64,000 bases of DNA, taken from contig CAUYUJ010016301.1 of the NCBI GenBank assembly GCA_963575745.1, positions 171,887-235,886 of the forward strand, given 5' to 3'. Shown piece after piece: positions 61,446 to 64,000 of this stretch. The notes beneath the pieces are model-generated. The model was not told the origin of the DNA. It did not search any database and worked only from the letters and a program-made list of their open reading frames with translations. The stretch comes from Prorocentrum cordatum. Lineage: Eukaryota; Sar; Dinophyceae; Prorocentrales; Prorocentraceae. The position numbers and the translations under genes are program-made. The first letter of the stretch is position 1; each line of letters begins with the position of its first letter.

Positions 61446-61934
61446 AGGGCCGTCTTGATTTTTTCAATGCGTTGGATCTCTGGGGAGGCCCTCCCCCCGG
61501 GGCGAGGCGGGAGGCCCCCCCCCGCGGCACCGGGGCGAGCCCGGCGCGGGCGACGGCGCCGCGGAGCGCAGCGGGGCGTGGCGCAGCAGCATGCCGGCCA
61601 CGCCGGCGTGGCCTGGCGCGCTGGGCGCGCCCCGCCCCGAGGGGCCGACCGACCAGCGGCGCCGGCGGCCTTCAGGTGCAGCAGAGGAGGGAGCAGTTCC
61701 AGACATGATCGCGCCGTGTCGGGAGCGGCCAAGAGGGGGGGGTCCAAGAGGGGGGGGTGCAAATCATGACCGGCGGCATGTGCGCGGCCCAGCGGGGGTG
61801 TCAGGGACGTAATGAAATAAGAAGAGGCGCCATGAAATCTGGGGAAATATCATGACCCACGCCATGACATCCACCCCCCCCTAATCATCACCCCCCTCTT
61901 GTCCGCCCCCGACCGTGAAAAAATCAGACGGGAG

Positions 61935-62081
61935 GTTTTGGGGCTATTTTCGGCCCCTGGAGGGCCTCGTCGGGCCTCGGGACCGTCAAGGAACGACTCG
62001 GGACTAATAACGGGTCCCGGGGAAAGGGTCGGGACTTCCAGGGACGCAGTCCTGAAAAAATCAGGTCGTCGCATGTCAGGG
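61935..62081. repeat. Right arm of ~1.3 kb inverted repeat
   Basis: GGACCGTCAAGGAACGACTC, CGGGTCCCGGGGAAAGGGTC and GAAAAAATCAGG pair with 60757-60910. Confidence 0.7.
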
Positions 62082-62414
62082 TTGGATATTTCCCCGCTCC
62101 CCCAGATTCAAAGTCGGCACGCGAGGGGGGGACTGCGGTCGAAGTGCAGCGCGTTCGACCCAAATGCCAACTTTTATCATTGGGGGGGGTATTGACAGAT
62201 ATATGTGGCATGGAGGTTCGAGTATTTCTTCCGAGGCCTGTCTGGGCGCTGGCAGGAAGTCGCGTTTCCAAATATCAAACGATGTTTGACTTTTCAATAT
62301 GGGAGTCACGTTTTCTCAAACTAGGCTTGCCTATACCTGTCCTGGCTCAATGCCTAAAAGAACTGGTCCTCCGTTACCGCCCACCTTTATGTTTCCGGCA
62401 ATCGTCAAACTATC
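62082..62414. other. Spacer, nothing recognised
   Basis: No gene or repeat recognised. Confidence 0.35.
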
Positions 62415-62800
62415 CGCATGGCTTCTTCTGCATTTGGCTTCCTCTGCTATCCGCATTGCTTCCTCTACCTCCGCATGGCTTCCTCTGCGATTCCAATGGC
62501 TTCCTACGGCTATGTGTTGGCGTCCCTACAGTCGTCCAAATATAATCAAATGCATGAGTAGAGTTGAGTACAGCAGAGTAAATACGAGTAGATGAGTAGA
62601 GGAGGGCAGAATCGAGTAGGTATAATAGAGTAAAGTAGGAGTAGAACATAATAGGTCAGGGTAGTCGGTAGAGAAGAGCGCAGTATGATAGATGAGGTTC
62701 GATGGTATAATAGAGTTCGTTTTTTTGGAATAGACTAGAACCGAGGGGAATAGAGTAAGGGTACAGGAGAGGAGAGTAGGTTTAGAGGAGAGCAGGGACA
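62415..62800. repeat. GGCTTCCTCTGC repeat, then (AGTAG)n
   Basis: 62418-62505 has four CCGCATGGCTTC-TCTGC units. 62553-62800 is rich in GAGTAG/GAGTAAA 5-mers. Confidence 0.75.
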
Positions 62801-63210
62801 GATAATAAATCAACTTTGCCAGGTCGAGTAAGTCAGAGGGCCCCGCCTACTCCCACCCTCCCTCCCCCACAGCATCCGAACCACTTGTGGCACAGCTGGG
62901 TAAGTATGGCAGGTCGGATCGGAGCGCGACCCCCTCTCGCAGACAGGCGGCGCTCCCGCGCGGCCCTGGTTCCGACGACTTAACACAAAGGGAAGGCCTG
63001 CGCGGGCCGCGCGGGGGGCGGGAGCGGCACAACTTCCGAGGGGCGCGGAGAGCACGAAGCCTGCGCCGCGTGGACTCAGCACGGTCGCTTTCGCTCACAA
63101 GCGCTGCGCGGCGCTTGGGCGTCGCCTCGCCCGCTCTCGCGCGCGGCCCCGCGGCCGCCGTCGCTGTCGTGCGCTGCGGCGAACGAGCCCTGCGCCGCGC
63201 CCTGCGCAGG
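62801..63210. other. GC-rich spacer, no gene
   Basis: Arg/Ala-rich frames on both strands, no motif. Confidence 0.4.
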
Positions 63211-63395
63211 AACGCTCCCGAGGCAATTTGCGCATGGAACCGGGGCCAGGGCGACGAGTCGCCCACCAGCGCGGGCCCCCCCCTCGGGAGTGTTCCCGCG
63301 CGGGCCCCCCCCCCCCCCCGCGCGGGAACACTCCCGAGGCACATGTCGCATGGAACCGGGGCGAGGGCGGCAAGTCGCCCCCCTGCGCAGGCCCC
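63211..63395. repeat. Duplication with perfect 23-bp inverted repeat
   Basis: CCCGAGGCA-GCATGGAACCGGGG, then GGGCG-C-AGTCGCCC, occurs at 63211 and 63331. Between them CCTCGGGAGTGTTCCCGC (63282-63304) faces its perfect complement (63317-63339) across 12 C. Confidence 0.85.
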
Positions 63396-63750
63396 CGCGA
63401 ATTGGCGAGGGAAGGAAACGCGCAGCGCCGACGCGGGAGGGCCACTTGCAGGCGAAATCTGCGCAGCGCCAGGTCGAGAGCGACAGTTGCCGTCCGCTCG
63501 CGCGTCGCCGAACACATGCATTCGAAACATCTGCGCCGCGCCCCAGCGGAAGCTCGACTCTCTATAAAGCAAATGATTGCGGCGCCGAGGCGAGAACGAC
63601 ATTTCGGCCTTTCGCGCGGAGTGTGCGCCCCGCCCACCTCCTGCCACCCATTTTGCAACATGGACGACAAAATGCCCACGCTGACACGAACAAACATGTT
63701 CAAAACAGTGCTTACACCTAGGGCCTCTCATTTTTATTCTAAGGAACGGG

Positions 63751-63898
63751 GCTGGTGCGGCGGTCTGGCGGCTATGTTGTCGCCGTCGCCGCCCCGTCGC
63801 CGCCTCGTCGCCGCCCGTCGTCTGGGCTGGTGTGGCGGTCTGGCGGATATGTTGTCGCCGTCGCCGCCCCGTCGCCGCCTCGTTGCCGCCGTTGAATT
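63751..63898. repeat. 75-bp tandem duplication
   Basis: GCTGGTG-GGCGGTCTGGCGG, then TATGTTGTCGCCGTCGCC, occurs at 63751 and 63826. In the minus frame it would encode a 25-residue repeat, but no gene is supported. Confidence 0.8.
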
Positions 63899-64000
63899 GC
63901 ACCACGTAGATTGCCCAACATATTTTCTAAAGATTAATTCGGTTCGGTGGTTAAGTTGTCGTTACTTAACACTGCCTTACCTTGCTTTGCATTTGCTTTG
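63899..64000. other. Window end, nothing recognised
   Basis: AT-richer sequence with CTTACC/CTTTGC words. No feature. Confidence 0.3.

Noticed and set aside
62847-63905. 352-codon minus-strand frame
   Set aside because: Built from tandem and inverted repeats and Arg/Ala-rich spacer. Not protein-like.
1-64000. tRNA, 5S rRNA or U-snRNA genes
   Set aside because: I looked for conserved internal promoter and anticodon-arm words and saw none I could support. A covariance-model scan would be decisive.

Overview
This is almost certainly nuclear DNA of a dinoflagellate. The evidence is a GC-rich, repeat-saturated sequence with few and widely spaced genes. Those genes include two diverged dinoflagellate-type copia retrotransposon relics, Lys/Arg-Pro-Ala-rich (KRPAAA-type) proteins and a dinoflagellate-expanded methyltransferase-like protein. 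There are also introns bounded by short direct repeats. The retroelement sequences feel closest to what I remember from Prorocentrum, but that is an inference from memory. I saw no rRNA, tRNA, CRISPR array, spliced-leader sequence or bacterial-type operon.

Layout. 1-3 kb is simple repeats and a CAGCCT minisatellite. 3-8.5 kb holds two minus-strand genes, an unknown protein at 3724-4794 and an endonuclease/exonuclease/phosphatase-fold protein at 6264-8459. Each is followed by the same ~0.4 kb repeat, and both are peppered with a 19-bp motif that reads GA-x-QPA when it falls in a coding frame. 8.6-9.0 kb is a 73-bp tandem array. 10.4-13.6 kb is a decayed minus-strand copia pol, split by a ~0.55 kb dispersed element. 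A 260-bp MITE-like element follows at 13.8 kb.

17.5-32.5 kb is the gene-rich part. It has an unknown plus-strand protein (17920-18681), a small minus ORF (19436-19777) and a methyltransferase-like protein (20810-21985). Next come a frameshifted transposase-like pseudogene (22540-24727), a coiled-coil/decapeptide-repeat protein with an introner-like intron (25744-27800) and a Gly/Lys-Ser-rich protein (28285-29100). The last two are an intact acidic/basic protein (29730-31343) and a partial gene carrying the same palindromic intron core (31777-32439). Clusters of an 11-12 bp repeat (sense GATGAGTTTCC) sit in the spacers, and their orientation usually matches the neighbouring gene.

33.1-35.8 kb is a decayed copia gag region on the minus strand, interrupted by a second copy of the dispersed element. 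36-64 kb is largely non-genic. It contains GGA/TCC, CGA, TA, CT and GTAAG tracts, four ~1 kb composite elements bounded by GGA/TCC tracts (45.4, 51.3, 52.9 and 54.2 kb), several 71-83 bp tandem arrays, a second MITE copy inside a larger inverted repeat (60.7-62.1 kb), and one coiled-coil ORF (50.5-51.4 kb).

The two observations I rate highest are the shared palindromic introner-like elements inside two genes, and the strand-consistent GATGAGTTTCC spacer repeats. All homology statements rest on pattern recognition, with no search run.
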